DNA of 64,000 nucleotides from assembly GCF_021513175.1 (NCBI RefSeq), contig NZ_CP090953.1, forward strand, positions 2,600,501 to 2,664,500, given 5' to 3'. The stretch's first letter is position 1, and every line of letters begins with the position of its first letter. The stretch is from Sphingomonas sp. S2-65 (GTDB lineage: Bacteria > Pseudomonadota > Alphaproteobacteria > Sphingomonadales > Sphingomonadaceae). Both the position numbers and the translations under genes were made by a program. This document shows, in pieces, positions 34,604-44,589 of the stretch. The notes beneath the pieces are model-generated. The model was not told the DNA's origin. It ran no database searches and saw only the letters and a program-made list of their open reading frames with translations.

Positions 34604-34903
34604 GAGGAGAACCATGCATTCGGCACAAGCACCACGCGGCTGCGAGAGAGCGGTGGATCGCTGAGCACTTGTGCGGTTGTCTGGCGGATCGGCGGCCAGA
34701 AGAGCCACCCGGAATTACACCGGGTCCTTGCGAATGGCCCGCTGTTTACCCGCTATCGCAGCTCGCGCAACCCGTCTCCATATCAGCCACGCACTGAATG
34801 CCCCCAGTTCGCTGCACCGCAGCAAAACTACGTTACGTCCCGCACATACATCGACAGGTCAGCGCCCCTAGATCGAACGTCCCAACGAAGAACGAGGTCG
34901 CCC
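34604..34903. other. 300-base intergenic region upstream of SulP and the 63-residue protein
   Basis: This divergent gap contains two inverted repeats: GCACAAG (34623) with CTTGTGC (34668), and ACCCGG (34707-34712) with CCGGGT (34720-34725) around AATTACA. Neither has a T-tract. No convincing frame is present. It should hold the promoters of sulP (leftward) and of the small-protein/bestrophin genes (rightward), but I cannot place them. Confidence 0.5.
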
Positions 34904-35095
34904 ATGCAGTCCAAAGACAAGAAGTCGCTGTTCGAACAGCTCCGCGCATCGCTGATCATGCTCGCCTTCGGTCTCGCCACGCTTGCCTTCCTGGTCGCGA
35001 TCGACCGTCCCGAATGGTTCGAGCTGCGCCCGGTCTCCGGCACCGCCGCCGCCATGTCGAACGCCGGCACTCTGCCCGCGGCCGAACAGTCCTGA
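34904..35095 (+). CDS. Small single-pass membrane protein, unknown
   Basis: A 63-residue protein with a basic N-terminus (MQSKDKKSLFEQLR), one hydrophobic segment (about residues 16-32) and an alanine-rich tail. GAGG lies upstream of the ATG. It is 39 bases before the bestrophin gene on the same strand, so it may be co-transcribed. Coding status is supported by the membrane-protein layout and ribosome site but not by homology. Confidence 0.5.
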   Translation: MQSKDKKSLFEQLRASLIMLAFGLATLAFLVAIDRPEWFELRPVSGTAAAMSNAGTLPAAEQS

Positions 35096-35134
35096 GCCGG
35101 GAGCCGTTCGTCCAAACATGCGTATAATCCTGCC

Positions 35135-36022
35135 ATGATCGTCACCGCCGCCCCGTCGTTCAAACAAGTGGTCCGCGAGATATGGAAGCCGCTCGCGCTT
35201 CTGTTCGTGTGGGACGTGATCGTCACCGTTACCTATATCCTGTTGCCGTTCCGCGCGCCTTCGCTGCCGCTGACGCTGTTTGGTTCGGCGCTTGCGCTGT
35301 TTCTCGGCTTTCGCAGCAACTCGGCGTACCAGCGCTGGTGGGAGGGGCGGGGGCTGTGGGGGCTGATGATCAACGCCAGCCGCAACCTTGCGCGGCAGGC
35401 CCGCAACTTCCTGCCCGATGGCGAGGCGCGCGACATGAAGCGCACCATCGTGCTGCGCCAGATCGCCTATGTGAACGCGCTTCGCTGCCAATTGCGCCGC
35501 CAGCCGGTCGACCAGGAGGTGCACCGCTTCCTGTCGCGCGGCGAGGCGGACTTCGCGCTTGCACGCACCAACGTCGCCAACGGCATCGTCGACGGCACCA
35601 GCCGCCGCATCAACCTGGCGCGGCAGAACGGGTGGATCGACACCATCCAGCAGACTGCGATGGAAGGCGTGCTGGTCGACATCGCTAATGCCCAAGGCGG
35701 AATGGAGCGGCTCAAGAACACACCGCTGCCCAATCAGTACCGTTTCTTCCCGACGATCTTCACGCACCTGTTCTGCATCTTGCTGCCGATCGGGCTGGTC
35801 GAATCGCTCGGCATCGCCACCCCGCTCGGCTCGACGATCGCCGGGCTGATGTTCCTGATCGTGCTCGCGATCGGCGACGATCTGGTCGACCCGTTTGCCA
35901 ACACGGTGCACGACCTGCCGCTCGCGGCGATGTGCCGCACGATCGAGATCGACTTGCTCCAGTCGATCGGCGATGAGGCGCCCCAGCCGATGGTCCCCGA
36001 CAAGGCCGGCGTGCTGTGGTGA
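35135..36022 (+). CDS. Bestrophin-family ion channel
   Basis: A 295-residue integral membrane protein. The N-terminal region has two hydrophobic segments, with the channel-neck signature LGFRSNSAYQRWWEGRGLWGLMINASRNLARQ, followed by cytoplasmic helices and a second pair of membrane segments (FPTIFTHLFCILLPIGLVESLG and the next 20 residues). The C-terminal IGDDLVDPFANTVHDLPLAAMCRTIEIDL is the conserved acidic belt. Bacterial homologues form pentameric cation or anion channels. Confidence 0.9.
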   Translation: MIVTAAPSFKQVVREIWKPLALLFVWDVIVTVTYILLPFRAPSLPLTLFGSALALFLGFRSNSAYQRWWEGRGLWGLMINASRNLARQARNFLPDGEARDMKRTIVLRQIAYVNALRCQLRRQPVDQEVHRFLSRGEADFALARTNVANGIVDGTSRRINLARQNGWIDTIQQTAMEGVLVDIANAQGGMERLKNTPLPNQYRFFPTIFTHLFCILLPIGLVESLGIATPLGSTIAGLMFLIVLAIGDDLVDPFANTVHDLPLAAMCRTIEIDLLQSIGDEAPQPMVPDKAGVLW

Positions 36023-36106
36023 CGCGCGGGGCCGATTGCCAAGCTCCCGCGGCTGTGTAGATTGCCCGGGTAAGGCGGATAAGCGCCTGATTCCGGAGAC
36101 GATTCC

Positions 36107-38182
36107 TTGAACCTGAAGCACATCCTGCTGGCGACTGCGCTATCTGCCGCCGCGCTCGCCGCCCCGGCAATCAGCCAGCAGGCGGCACCTGCGCCCGCCA
36201 CTCCCGCCGCAGACTCCACCGCCGCCACCAGCTATGGCGCCTGGGGTTTCGACATCGCCGGCATGGACCGCAGCGTGAAGCCCGGCGACGACTGGTTCCG
36301 CTTCGTCAACGGCAGCTGGGCCGCCAAGACCCAGATTCCCGGCGACCGCTCGTCCTACGGCGCCTTCGCGGTGCTGCGCGACTTGTCCGAAATGCGGCTG
36401 CGCAGCCTCATCTCGGGCTACGACGCCGCCGATACTGCGCATCCCGACCGGATGAAGGCGGCGATCCTATACAGCGGCTATCTCGACGAAGCCGCTGCCG
36501 AGCGCCTTGATGCCCAGCCGCTCACCCAGCGGCTCCAGCCGATCAAGGCCGCCGCCTCCAAACAGGACATCGCCCGGCTGATGGGCGCGTCGCTCGGCGG
36601 CTTCGGCGCCAGCTTCTTCGCGCCCGGCGTCAATGACGACGCCAAGCAACCCGACACGTACGCCCTTTATCTCCGCCAGTCCGGCCTCGGCCTGGGTGAC
36701 CGCGAACTCTATCTCGACGCCAAGTTCGCCCCTCAGGTCGCGCGCTATCGCCAATATGTTGCGCAGATGCTCTCCATGGCTGGCTGGCCCAATGCCGAGG
36801 CCGCTGCTGGCGCTGTCGTCGCCATGGAGACCAAGCTCGCCCAGGCGCACTGGACCCGCGCCCAGAGCCGCGACCGCGACAAGACCTACAACCTCATGAC
36901 TCTCGCCGAGCTCCAGGCGCAGTCGCCTGGCTTCCCCTGGGACGCCTTCCGCAACGCTGCGGGCATCGCCAAGGCAGAGCGTATCATCGTGGCGCAGAAC
37001 ACCGCCTTCCCGGCGATCGCCAAGCTCTATGCCGACACCGATCTTGACACGCTCAAGGCGTGGCAGGCGTTCCGCACCGCCGACGACATCGCGCCGCTGC
37101 TCTCCAAGCGCTTCGTCGACGCGCAGTTCGAATTCCGCTCCAAGTTCCTGAACGGCCAGCCCGAACAGCGCGATCGCTGGAAGCGCGCGGTCGCCTTCAC
37201 GGAGCGGGCGATCGGCGAGGGCATTGGCCGCGACTATGTCGCGCTCTACTTCCCGCCGGCCTCCAAGGCGAAGATGGACACGCTCGTCGCCAATCTGCGC
37301 GTCGCGCTTGCCGGGCGCATCGACAATCTTCCCTGGATGAGTCCCGCCACCAAGTCTCAGGCTCAAGCGAAGCTCAAGGGCTTCACCGTCAAGGTCGGTT
37401 ATCCGGAGAAGTGGCGCGATTATGCCGCGCTCGAGGTCAAGCCCGGCGACCTGGTCGGCAATGCCGAGCGCGCGAGCCGCTTCGAATGGGATTACCGCCG
37501 CAACCGCATCGCGCTGCCGGTCGACAAGGCCGAGTGGGGAATGACCCCGCAGACGGTCAACGCTTATTACAACTCGGTCAAGAACGAGATCGTCTTCCCC
37601 GCCGCGATCCTCCAGCCCCCGTTCTTCGATCCCAAGGCGGACGACGCTGTCAATTATGGCGGGATCGGCGGGGTGATCGGGCACGAGATCAGCCACGGCT
37701 TCGACGATCAGGGGCGCAAGTCCGACGGCAACGGCGTGCTGCGCGACTGGTGGACCGCCGAGGATGCCAGCAAGTTCGAGGCGCAGGCTGTCCGCCTCGG
37801 CGCTCAGTACGAGGCCTATAGCTTCGAGGGGCTCCCCGGCGTCCACATCAACGGCCGCGCCTCGATGGGCGAGAATATCGGCGATCTCGGCGGCGTGCTG
37901 ATCGCGCTCGACGCCTATCACACCTCGCTGAACGGCAAGCGGGCCAAGGTGATCGACGGCTTCACCGGCGATCAGCGCTTCTTCCTCGGCTGGGGCCAGG
38001 TCTGGCGTACGCTGTTCCGCAACGAGGCACTCCGCCAGCAACTGGTCAGCGATCCGCACTCGCCGGGTCAGATCCGCGCGGTGAACCCGCTGCGCAACGT
38101 CGACGCATGGTATGCCGCCTGGAAGATCGACCCTAGCCAGAAGCAGTATCTCGCCCCTGCGGACCGCGTCCGCATCTGGTAA
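36107..38182 (+). CDS. M13-family zinc metallopeptidase (neprilysin/PepO-like)
   Basis: A 691-residue exported peptidase. A signal peptide (to about QQAAPAPA) precedes the long N-terminal helical domain. The catalytic domain carries HEISH at residues 526-530 within GGVIGHEISHGFDDQG and the third zinc ligand E589 in GENIGDLGG; the NAYYN substrate-binding segment lies before it. Start is TTG at 36107 with GGAG upstream. It likely degrades peptides in the periplasm. Confidence 0.94.
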   Translation: MNLKHILLATALSAAALAAPAISQQAAPAPATPAADSTAATSYGAWGFDIAGMDRSVKPGDDWFRFVNGSWAAKTQIPGDRSSYGAFAVLRDLSEMRLRSLISGYDAADTAHPDRMKAAILYSGYLDEAAAERLDAQPLTQRLQPIKAAASKQDIARLMGASLGGFGASFFAPGVNDDAKQPDTYALYLRQSGLGLGDRELYLDAKFAPQVARYRQYVAQMLSMAGWPNAEAAAGAVVAMETKLAQAHWTRAQSRDRDKTYNLMTLAELQAQSPGFPWDAFRNAAGIAKAERIIVAQNTAFPAIAKLYADTDLDTLKAWQAFRTADDIAPLLSKRFVDAQFEFRSKFLNGQPEQRDRWKRAVAFTERAIGEGIGRDYVALYFPPASKAKMDTLVANLRVALAGRIDNLPWMSPATKSQAQAKLKGFTVKVGYPEKWRDYAALEVKPGDLVGNAERASRFEWDYRRNRIALPVDKAEWGMTPQTVNAYYNSVKNEIVFPAAILQPPFFDPKADDAVNYGGIGGVIGHEISHGFDDQGRKSDGNGVLRDWWTAEDASKFEAQAVRLGAQYEAYSFEGLPGVHINGRASMGENIGDLGGVLIALDAYHTSLNGKRAKVIDGFTGDQRFFLGWGQVWRTLFRNEALRQQLVSDPHSPGQIRAVNPLRNVDAWYAAWKIDPSQKQYLAPADRVRIW

Positions 38183-38184
38183 CC

Positions 38185-38224
38185 GCAGTGCCGGCGCAAG
38201 GAGTCCTTCCTGCGCCGGCACTGC
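38185..38224 (+). terminator. Long GC hairpin after the M13 peptidase gene
   Basis: GCAGTGCCGGCGCA (38185-38198) pairs perfectly with TGCGCCGGCACTGC (38211-38224), a 14-bp stem beginning two bases after the stop codon. There is no T-tract, so it is a strong mRNA 3'-end structure or a Rho-type terminator, 30 bases before the DedA gene. Confidence 0.6.
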
Positions 38225-38254
38225 GTCCAAGACGCCAACCGGCAAGGCTTTCCG

Positions 38255-38815
38255 ATGACGCTCGAACAGATCATCACGAATTATGGTCTGGTCGGGCTGT
38301 TCCTGGGAGCCGGCATCGAAGGCGAGACGATCGTCCTCCTAGGCGGCACGATGGTGCATCAAGGCCTGATGCCCTTCTGGCCGGCAGCCGCCGCCGCGGC
38401 TTGTGGCTCTTTCGTCGCCGATCAGCTGTTTTTTCTGCTCGGCCGCCGCTTTCGCGATCACCCGCGCGTCCAGCGGATGCAGCAGCGCCCCGCCTTCGCC
38501 CGTGCGCTGCGCACCTTCGACAAGCACCCCGTCGCGTTCGTCTTCGCCTTCCGCTTTCTGTACGGCCTCCGCACAGTGAGCCCGATCGCGATCGGCACCA
38601 CCCGGCTGCGCACCCGCACCTTCCTGCTCCTCAACGCCGCCGCTGCGGCTCTTTGGGGCCTGCTGTTCGTCGCGCTCGGTTATTGGTTCGGCCAGGCCAT
38701 CGAAGCCGCTTTCGGCCGCATCCGCGACACCGCCCATCTTGTCCTGCCGGGCCTCGCCGCGGCGGCGGTATTGGGGCTGGTCTTTCATCTGGTGCGCCGC
38801 CGCTACACCCGGTGA
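38255..38815 (+). CDS. DedA-family membrane protein
   Basis: A 186-residue inner-membrane protein with four to five hydrophobic segments. DedA signatures visible are GLFLGAGIEGETIVLLGG (in place of the usual E...P block), GSFVADQLFFLLGRR, and FRFLYGLRTVSPIAIGTTRL with the conserved arginines. The DedA/VTT family includes undecaprenyl-phosphate and phospholipid flippases/scramblases. The second acidic glutamate within GIEGE is retained. Confidence 0.9.
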   Translation: MTLEQIITNYGLVGLFLGAGIEGETIVLLGGTMVHQGLMPFWPAAAAAACGSFVADQLFFLLGRRFRDHPRVQRMQQRPAFARALRTFDKHPVAFVFAFRFLYGLRTVSPIAIGTTRLRTRTFLLLNAAAAALWGLLFVALGYWFGQAIEAAFGRIRDTAHLVLPGLAAAAVLGLVFHLVRRRYTR

Positions 38816-38839
38816 CGCACCCGCGACAGCCGTGTGGGC

Positions 38840-39019
38840 CTAGGCCCCGCTGATTTTCTGCCCGGCATTGTCGCCGTCCTCGGGCGACTTCTTGTTGGCG
38901 GTCTTCTTCGCACCCGTGTCCGACCCGCCACCGCGCCCGGTGCCCAGGCTGCCGCGCGCACCGTCGCCGCCCTTGGTCGTGATCGCTCCCGGGTTACCGC
39001 CCGCGCCTTTCTGTGCCAT
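38840..39019 (-). CDS. 59-residue basic glycine-rich protein, unknown
   Basis: A small, probably disordered protein (MAQKGAGGNPGAITTKGG...) rich in glycine, lysine and small residues. The ribosome site is near perfect: GGAGG six bases upstream of the ATG. I chose this start over an upstream one on that basis. It is convergent with dedA. Similar short KGG-type proteins occur in sphingomonads; no function is known to me. Confidence 0.65.
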   Translation of the reverse strand: MAQKGAGGNPGAITTKGGDGARGSLGTGRGGGSDTGAKKTANKKSPEDGDNAGQKISGA

Positions 39020-39127
39020 GCCAAACCTCCGTAACAGACCGCCTGAAAACGCGGCTCTCAAAGGCACAGTTCCAAACGCTTTCAGTCACTTAGATTAGGA
39101 TCGGCCAGGCGGCGGCACGCCCTGTCG

Positions 39128-39526
39128 CTATTCCTCGATCACGCTCAGCGGCTGCGCCAGCAGCCAGCGTTCGCCATCATAGCGGTCCTCCAGCTGGTCG
39201 TATTGCACCAGCGTACCGCGCGGGCAGCCCAGCTCCGGCAGATGCAGCCGCAGCAATGCGCGAGCCCGGTCGATGTCGGTCGCGTCGACATCCACCACGG
39301 TGAACAGCACCTCGCGTCCGCCGTCCACGTCGGCTTCGCTCAGCATCGCCGCGCCGCCCTCGCTGCATCCCAGCCCGGCCAGCCGCAGTTCGGCGTCGAG
39401 CGAGACGCTATACCGCAGATGCCGCTCCATCGGATCGAGATCCTCCGGCAGCACGATCATCATGTACCGGGTGTCGAGCGGCTCCTCCATCTTCGCCGCA
39501 AGTCCGTCGAGGAACCGCTCGATCAC
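39128..39526 (-). CDS. Hypothetical acidic protein downstream of pheT
   Basis: A 132-residue soluble acidic protein (MIERFLDGLAAKMEEPLDTRYMMIVLPEDLDPMERHLRY...) that I do not recognise. The start is GTG one base after the pheT stop, so it is translated with pheT. The spacing of hydrophobic and acidic residues suggests a compact alpha/beta fold. It is the last gene of the pheS-pheT unit. Confidence 0.7.
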   Translation of the reverse strand: MIERFLDGLAAKMEEPLDTRYMMIVLPEDLDPMERHLRYSVSLDAELRLAGLGCSEGGAAMLSEADVDGGREVLFTVVDVDATDIDRARALLRLHLPELGCPRGTLVQYDQLEDRYDGERWLLAQPLSVIEE

Positions 39527-39527
39527 A

Positions 39528-41891
39528 TCAGCCCCGCAACATCGCGCCGAGCTTGGCCGCCGCCGCCACGACCTTGTCGGTCACCGCCTTGATGTCGGCG
39601 TCGGTGAAGCTCTTCTCTCCCGGCTGCAACGTGATTTCGACTGCAAGCGACTTCTGCCCCTCGGGCACGCCCTGGCCGACGAACACGTCGAACAGCCGCG
39701 CATCGGTGATGAGCGCCTTGTCGGCGCCCTTCACGGTCCGCACCAGATCCCCGGCGACCAGTGCCTCGGGCACCAGGAAGGCGAAGTCGCGGGTCACCGC
39801 CTGCAGCGCCGGCGGCGTGAAGGCGGGGCGCATGAACCCCGTCCCGCGTTTGGCTGGGAGCGCATCGAGATACAGTTCCACTGCGACGACGTCGCCAGCC
39901 AGGTCGAACGCCTTGGCGACGCTGGGGTGCACCGCGCCGAACGCGGCTAGCACGGTTTTTGGACCAAGCCGCAGCGTGGCCGATTGGCCGGGGTGATAGG
40001 CGCCGCCCGCCTCGCCCATGACCTGGAGGTTGGCCACCGGCGCGCCGGCGGCTTCGAGCAGCGCCAGTGCCTCGGCCTTGGCCTCGAAGGCGGTGAAGCC
40101 CTGCGCTTTGCCGTTCTGCCACCCGCGTGGGGTGCGGCTGCCGGCGAGGACGACGCCCAGCGTCAGCCGCTCCTTGTCCGCAAGATAGCGCCGGCCGAGC
40201 TCGAACAGCCGCACGCTGGTGGCGCCGCGCTTCAGGTTGCGCTCGGCCGCTGCGAGCAGCCCGGGCAGCAGCGAAGGCCGCATGACCTTCATGTCCTCGC
40301 TGATTGGGTTGGCCAGCGTCCACGCGCCGCCACCGAACACCGCGGCGTCGCGTTCGGAGATGAAGCTCCAGGTCACCGCTTCGTTAAGGCCGCGCGCGGC
40401 GGCGGTACGGCGCAGCTTGCGCTCGAGCTTTTGCTCCGGCGTGGCGGTAGGACGCGCGACGCCGGGCGTGCGCTCCAAGGGGGTCGAAGGGACATTGTCG
40501 ATGCCTTCGATGCGGATCACTTCCTCGACCAGGTCAGCCGGGCCGTCGACGTCGCGGCGCCAGGTGGGGATCACCACCTGCCAGTCGTCGCCCACGGTGA
40601 AACCGAGGCGCGTGAGGATGTCGCGCTGGCGATCCCGATCCACGGCAAGGCCGCCCAAAGTCTCGGCAAGCGCGGGATCATAGGCGATCGTCCGCGTCGC
40701 CACCGGCGGCTGGCCGGCATGGGTGATGCCGCTGGCGATGCCGCCGCACAGGTCGAGCACCATCCGGGTGGCGATGGCGAGGCCGTCTTCCAGGAACGCC
40801 GGGTCGACACCGCGTTCGAAGCGCTGGCGGGCGTCGCTGGTCAGCGCGAGCTTCTGGCCGGTGCGGGCGATGGTCTCGGGTTCGAAGTACGCGCACTCGA
40901 TCAGCACATCGGTGGTGGTCGGCTGCACGCTCGAATGCTCGCCGCCCATGATCCCGCCAATGTCGTGCACGGTCTCGGTATCGGCGATCACCGTCACCGT
41001 CTCGTCGAGCGTATAGATCTTGCCATTCAGCGCCAGCACCTGCTCGCCCGCCGTGGCTTTGCGCGCAACCAGACCGCCCTTGAGCGTGGCGCGGTCATAG
41101 ACGTGCAGCGGACGGCCAAGGTCGATCATCACATAATTGGTGATGTCGACCAGCGTGGAGATCGGCTTCTGCCCGATCGCGGTCAGGCGGCGGCGCATCC
41201 ATTCGGGGGACTCGCCATTGGTGACGCCGGACACGCTCTGCGCGAAGAAGGCCGGGCAGCCTGCATCCTCGGTGCGGACGTCGGGACCGGCGCCTTCGCC
41301 GTCCACCGGCGATACCTGGAGCGGCTTGAGCGTGCCGAGGCCGGCAGCGGCAAGGTCGCGGGCGATGCCACGCACGCCCATGCAATCCTGGCGGTTCGGC
41401 GTGATCGACACGTCGATGACCGGGTCGCCAAGCTGGGCATAGTCGGCAAAGGCGGTCCCGACCGGCGCATCCTGCGGCAATTCGATGATGCCGTCATGAT
41501 CCTCGCCGAGCTCGAGCTCGCGCGTCGAGCACATCATGCCGTTCGACTCCACGCCGCGGATCGCCGAGACCTTTAGCTGCATGCCGTTGGCGGGCACGGT
41601 TGCGCCGGGAAGCCCGAGCACGCCGATCAGCCCGGCGCGCGCGTTGGGGGCGCCGCACACCACCTGGAGCGGTGCGCCGTCGCCGGTGTCGACGCTCAGC
41701 ACCTGGAGCTTGTCGGCCTGCGGGTGACGATCGGCGGTGAGCACGCGCGCGACGCGGAAGCCGGTCAGCCTCTCGGCGGGGTTCTCGACACCTTCGACTT
41801 CGAGTCCGACACGGGTCAGCGCCTCGACGACTTGTGTCAGCGAGGCTTCGGTTTCCAGATGCTCCTTGAGCCAGCTCAGCGTGAACTTCAT
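39528..41891 (-). CDS. pheT: Phenylalanine-tRNA ligase beta subunit
   Basis: A 787-residue subunit of the alpha2-beta2 aminoacyl-tRNA synthetase. The start [12 protein letters not shown] is the family N-terminus, followed by the tRNA-binding (EMAP-like) domain (about 40-150) with [24 protein letters not shown], the B3/B4 editing domain, B5, and the C-terminal anticodon-recognition (FDX-ACB) domain with [12 protein letters not shown] and [22 protein letters not shown]. Length is normal. Its ATG overlaps the pheS stop. Confidence 0.97.
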   Translation of the reverse strand: MKFTLSWLKEHLETEASLTQVVEALTRVGLEVEGVENPAERLTGFRVARVLTADRHPQADKLQVLSVDTGDGAPLQVVCGAPNARAGLIGVLGLPGATVPANGMQLKVSAIRGVESNGMMCSTRELELGEDHDGIIELPQDAPVGTAFADYAQLGDPVIDVSITPNRQDCMGVRGIARDLAAAGLGTLKPLQVSPVDGEGAGPDVRTEDAGCPAFFAQSVSGVTNGESPEWMRRRLTAIGQKPISTLVDITNYVMIDLGRPLHVYDRATLKGGLVARKATAGEQVLALNGKIYTLDETVTVIADTETVHDIGGIMGGEHSSVQPTTTDVLIECAYFEPETIARTGQKLALTSDARQRFERGVDPAFLEDGLAIATRMVLDLCGGIASGITHAGQPPVATRTIAYDPALAETLGGLAVDRDRQRDILTRLGFTVGDDWQVVIPTWRRDVDGPADLVEEVIRIEGIDNVPSTPLERTPGVARPTATPEQKLERKLRRTAAARGLNEAVTWSFISERDAAVFGGGAWTLANPISEDMKVMRPSLLPGLLAAAERNLKRGATSVRLFELGRRYLADKERLTLGVVLAGSRTPRGWQNGKAQGFTAFEAKAEALALLEAAGAPVANLQVMGEAGGAYHPGQSATLRLGPKTVLAAFGAVHPSVAKAFDLAGDVVAVELYLDALPAKRGTGFMRPAFTPPALQAVTRDFAFLVPEALVAGDLVRTVKGADKALITDARLFDVFVGQGVPEGQKSLAVEITLQPGEKSFTDADIKAVTDKVVAAAAKLGAMLRG

Positions 41892-42979
41892 GCGCCCACT
41901 CCCCCGCTCAGCGTGGGTACGTCGAGCGCCGAGAAGCCATAATGCTTGAGCCAGCGCAGATCGCCGTCGAAGAAGGGCCGCAAATCGTCCATCCCGTATT
42001 TGAGCATTGCCAGCCGGTCGACGCCGGTCCCGAATGCGAAGCCCTGCCATTCATCGGGGTCGAGCCCGGCGGCCTCGATCACCTTGCGGTGGACCATGCC
42101 GGAGCCGAGCACTTCCATCCAGCCGCCGCCGACGGCATCGCCGCTGCCGCCGATCACGCGCTTGCCGTTGGTCCAGGTGAAGCCGACATCGACTTCGGCG
42201 CTGGGCTCGGTGAACGGGAAATAGCTCGGGCGCAGGCGCAGCACGATGTCGTCGCGCTCGAAGAACGCCTTGAGGAAGGTCTCCAGCGTCCATTTGAGAT
42301 GGCCAAGGGTAATGCCCTTGTCGATCACCAGCCCTTCGATCTGGTGGAACATCGGCGTGTGGGTGGCGTCGCTGTCGCTGCGATAGACGCGGCCTGGCGC
42401 GATGATCCGGATCGGCGGCTTGTTGGCCATCATCGTGCGAATCTGCACCGGCGAGGTATGGGTCCGCAGCACCATCGGCCGCTCATGCTCCCCCGCGAGG
42501 TAGAAGGTGTCGTGCATCGCCCGCGCGGGGTGCGTCTCGGGGATGTTGAGCGCAGTGAAATTGTGCCAGTCGTCCTCGATCTCCGGGCCGCTCGCCACCG
42601 CAAAGCCCAGGTCGGCGAAGATCTCGGCGAGTTCGTCCATGACCTGGCTGACCGGGTGGATGCTGCCTGCGGGCACGCCGTCGACCGGAAGGGTCATGTC
42701 GAGCTGTTCGGATGCGAGCCGGGCGTCCAGCGCCGCCGCCTCCAGCGATTCCTTGCGTGCCGTCAAGGCGCCGGTCACCGCCTCACGCAGGCCGTGGATG
42801 CGCGGACCTTCTGCCTGGCGCTGCTCGGGGCTCATGCCGCCCAGCGTCTTGAGCAGGCCGGTGACCGCACCCTGCTTGCCGAGGGCGTGGACGCGGATCG
42901 CCTCCAGCGCGTCGAGCCCCGCCGCCGCGTCGATCGACGCGACCAGGTCGTGGCGAAGTTGGTTCAGATCGGTGGTCAT
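41888..42979 (-). CDS. pheS: Phenylalanine-tRNA ligase alpha subunit
   Basis: A 363-residue catalytic subunit. The N-terminal coiled coil (about 1-100) is followed by the class II catalytic core: motif 2 as TSPVQIRTM...[28 protein letters not shown], and motif 3 as [17 protein letters not shown]. It is coupled to pheT by ATGA. It lies 58 bases downstream of a LysE-type exporter gene on the same strand. Confidence 0.97.
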   Translation of the reverse strand: MTTDLNQLRHDLVASIDAAAGLDALEAIRVHALGKQGAVTGLLKTLGGMSPEQRQAEGPRIHGLREAVTGALTARKESLEAAALDARLASEQLDMTLPVDGVPAGSIHPVSQVMDELAEIFADLGFAVASGPEIEDDWHNFTALNIPETHPARAMHDTFYLAGEHERPMVLRTHTSPVQIRTMMANKPPIRIIAPGRVYRSDSDATHTPMFHQIEGLVIDKGITLGHLKWTLETFLKAFFERDDIVLRLRPSYFPFTEPSAEVDVGFTWTNGKRVIGGSGDAVGGGWMEVLGSGMVHRKVIEAAGLDPDEWQGFAFGTGVDRLAMLKYGMDDLRPFFDGDLRWLKHYGFSALDVPTLSGGVGA

Positions 42980-43037
42980 CGCATTCCGTTCGTTATGTCG
43001 TGAAGGGCCGAACCCCAGTCGCGGCGTCGCGTCAAGC

Positions 43038-43658
43038 CTATACCCGGCTCAGCAGCAACGCACCGCCAAAGCCGATGAACATCACCCCCGTCGCGCGGTT
43101 GAACCGTCGCTGGCGGTGTGCGGGTGCCAGCCAGCGGGCCAGCGAGCGGCCACCAAGCGCGTACGTGACGTACCAGCCGCCCTCGATCACCGCGAAGCTG
43201 ACGACCAGGATCGCCAACTGGGTCCAGAAGGGGCGGCTCACGTCGAGGAACTGCGGGAACAGCGCGGCCGCGAAGATGATGAGCTTGGGGTTCGACAAAC
43301 CGGTGCCCAGCCCCGCGACGTAGAGTGCACCGGCGCGGGGGCGGGTATGCGGATCGGCGTCGGTGCCGGCGCTCACCGGCGCGCGCCATGCCTTGATCCC
43401 CAGCCAGAGAAGATAAGCGGCGCCGGCATAGCGCAGCACGTCGAACACCCGCGGCGACGCCTTCAATAGCGCGCCCAGCCCCATTGCGGAGGCGACCAGG
43501 CACAGCAGCACCGCGCTCATCAGCCCAGCCATCGAGAACAGCGCCCGGCGCGGGCCGTGGTGGATGCTCTGCACCATCACATGGAGCATGTTCGGGCCGG
43601 GGGTGCCGGCGATCAGGAACACGGCGGTGACGTAAAGCCACCAGGTGTGGAGTGCCAT
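43038..43658 (-). CDS. LysE-family amino-acid exporter (RhtB type)
   Basis: A 206-residue inner-membrane protein with six hydrophobic segments and the family N-terminal signature [41 protein letters not shown] (second half) is the other conserved block. It exports amino acids or homoserine-type metabolites; substrate unknown. Its place between rplT and pheS is unusual, since those are normally adjacent, and a terminator plus a repeat separate it from rplT. Confidence 0.9.
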   Translation of the reverse strand: MALHTWWLYVTAVFLIAGTPGPNMLHVMVQSIHHGPRRALFSMAGLMSAVLLCLVASAMGLGALLKASPRVFDVLRYAGAAYLLWLGIKAWRAPVSAGTDADPHTRPRAGALYVAGLGTGLSNPKLIIFAAALFPQFLDVSRPFWTQLAILVVSFAVIEGGWYVTYALGGRSLARWLAPAHRQRRFNRATGVMFIGFGGALLLSRV

Positions 43659-43675
43659 TTCTGCCCGTCCTCTTT

Positions 43676-43784
43676 GTCACCCCGGCCTCGTGCCGGGATC
43701 CACGGTGCCTCACGCGAGACGCTAAGCGCCTCTTGCTTCTCGCCCAGCTTCCCGGTGGGCCCCGGCACAAGGCCGGGGTGACGG
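43676..43784. repeat. Intergenic inverted repeat, TCACCCCGGCC family
   Basis: The outer arms GTCACCCCGGCCTCGTGCC and GGCACAAGGCCGGGGTGAC are near-perfect inverted complements. They enclose about 70 bases. The same terminal sequence occurs at 51880-51960 and, in part, at 787-878, so this is a dispersed repeat family, possibly non-autonomous and mobile in the past. Confidence 0.75.
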
Positions 43785-43791
43785 GTGAGGC

Positions 43792-43828
43792 AACAAAAAG
43801 GGCGCCGGTGTTGCCACCGACGCCCCTT
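43792..43828 (-). terminator. Rho-independent terminator of rpmI-rplT
   Basis: On the minus strand GGGCGTCGGTG pairs with CACCGGCGCCC (one mismatch) around GCAA, followed by TTTTTG. It lies 25 bases after the rplT stop codon, separating the ribosomal-protein genes from the LysE and pheST genes. Confidence 0.85.
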
Positions 43829-43852
43829 TGTCGCTCAACTGCTACAGGTCGC

Positions 43853-44218
43853 TCAGGCGGCCTGGGGCAGAGCCGCCTTCGCCTGCGCGATGATGGCGGT
43901 AAACGCTTCACCTTCGTGCATTGCGATGTCGGCCAGGACCTTCCGGTCGAGTTCGATGCCGGCGAGCTTGAGCCCGTGCATGAACTGCGAATAGGTCAGA
44001 CCTTCGGCGCGGACGCCGGCGTTGATGCGCTGGATCCAGAGACCCCGGAACGTCCGCTTCTTAACCTTGCGGTCGCGATACGCGTACTGGCCGGCCTTTT
44101 CGACGGCCTGCCGCGCGATGCGGATGGTGTTCTTGCGACGGCCACGATAGCCCTTCGCCTGTTCCAGGATATTCTTGTGCTTGGCGCGGGTGGTAACACC
44201 CCGTTTTACGCGTGCCAT
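43853..44218 (-). CDS. rplT: 50S ribosomal protein L20
   Basis: A 121-residue basic protein: [51 protein letters not shown] is the conserved L20 N-terminal rRNA-binding half, and [30 protein letters not shown] the globular half. It binds 23S rRNA early in 50S assembly. It is 14 bases after rpmI. Confidence 0.98.
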   Translation of the reverse strand: MARVKRGVTTRAKHKNILEQAKGYRGRRKNTIRIARQAVEKAGQYAYRDRKVKKRTFRGLWIQRINAGVRAEGLTYSQFMHGLKLAGIELDRKVLADIAMHEGEAFTAIIAQAKAALPQAA

Positions 44219-44232
44219 GTTCTAGGCCTCCC

Positions 44233-44436
44233 TTACTTCAGGCCGTACGGCGCCCACGCGACAACGCGCGCGACGTCAGCATCGGCCAGCACGGAAGTGC
44301 CGCGATTGGTACGGATATACTTCGCGTTGTGCGAAATCAGTCGGTGGCGCTTGCCGGCGACTCCATGCTTCACCTTGCCGGTGGCGGTGAACTTGAAGCG
44401 CTTCTTAACGCCGCTCTTCGTCTTGAGCTTGGGCAT
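44233..44436 (-). CDS. rpmI: 50S ribosomal protein L35
   Basis: A 67-residue basic protein starting [31 protein letters not shown], the standard L35 N-terminus. AGGAG lies six bases upstream of the ATG. infC, which often precedes rpmI, is not here: the upstream neighbour is the divergent AsmA-family gene across 153 bases. Confidence 0.98.
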   Translation of the reverse strand: MPKLKTKSGVKKRFKFTATGKVKHGVAGKRHRLISHNAKYIRTNRGTSVLADADVARVVAWAPYGLK

Positions 44437-44589
44437 TTTCGTCTCCTTATGGTTCGACGATTGCAGACAGCCGCGGCAGCCCTTGATAGCCGGACGGTCC
44501 CTCGATCGCGGAAAGGCGGGCGCATAACCGAAGCCTTGCCGCAATGCAACTGAGTCGGAACTCACCTGCGTCACGGGATTTACGCCCTC

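Noticed and set aside
36467..38245. A 592-codon open frame on the minus strand
   Set aside because: Antisense shadow of the M13 peptidase, whose HEISH and GENIGD motifs are intact.
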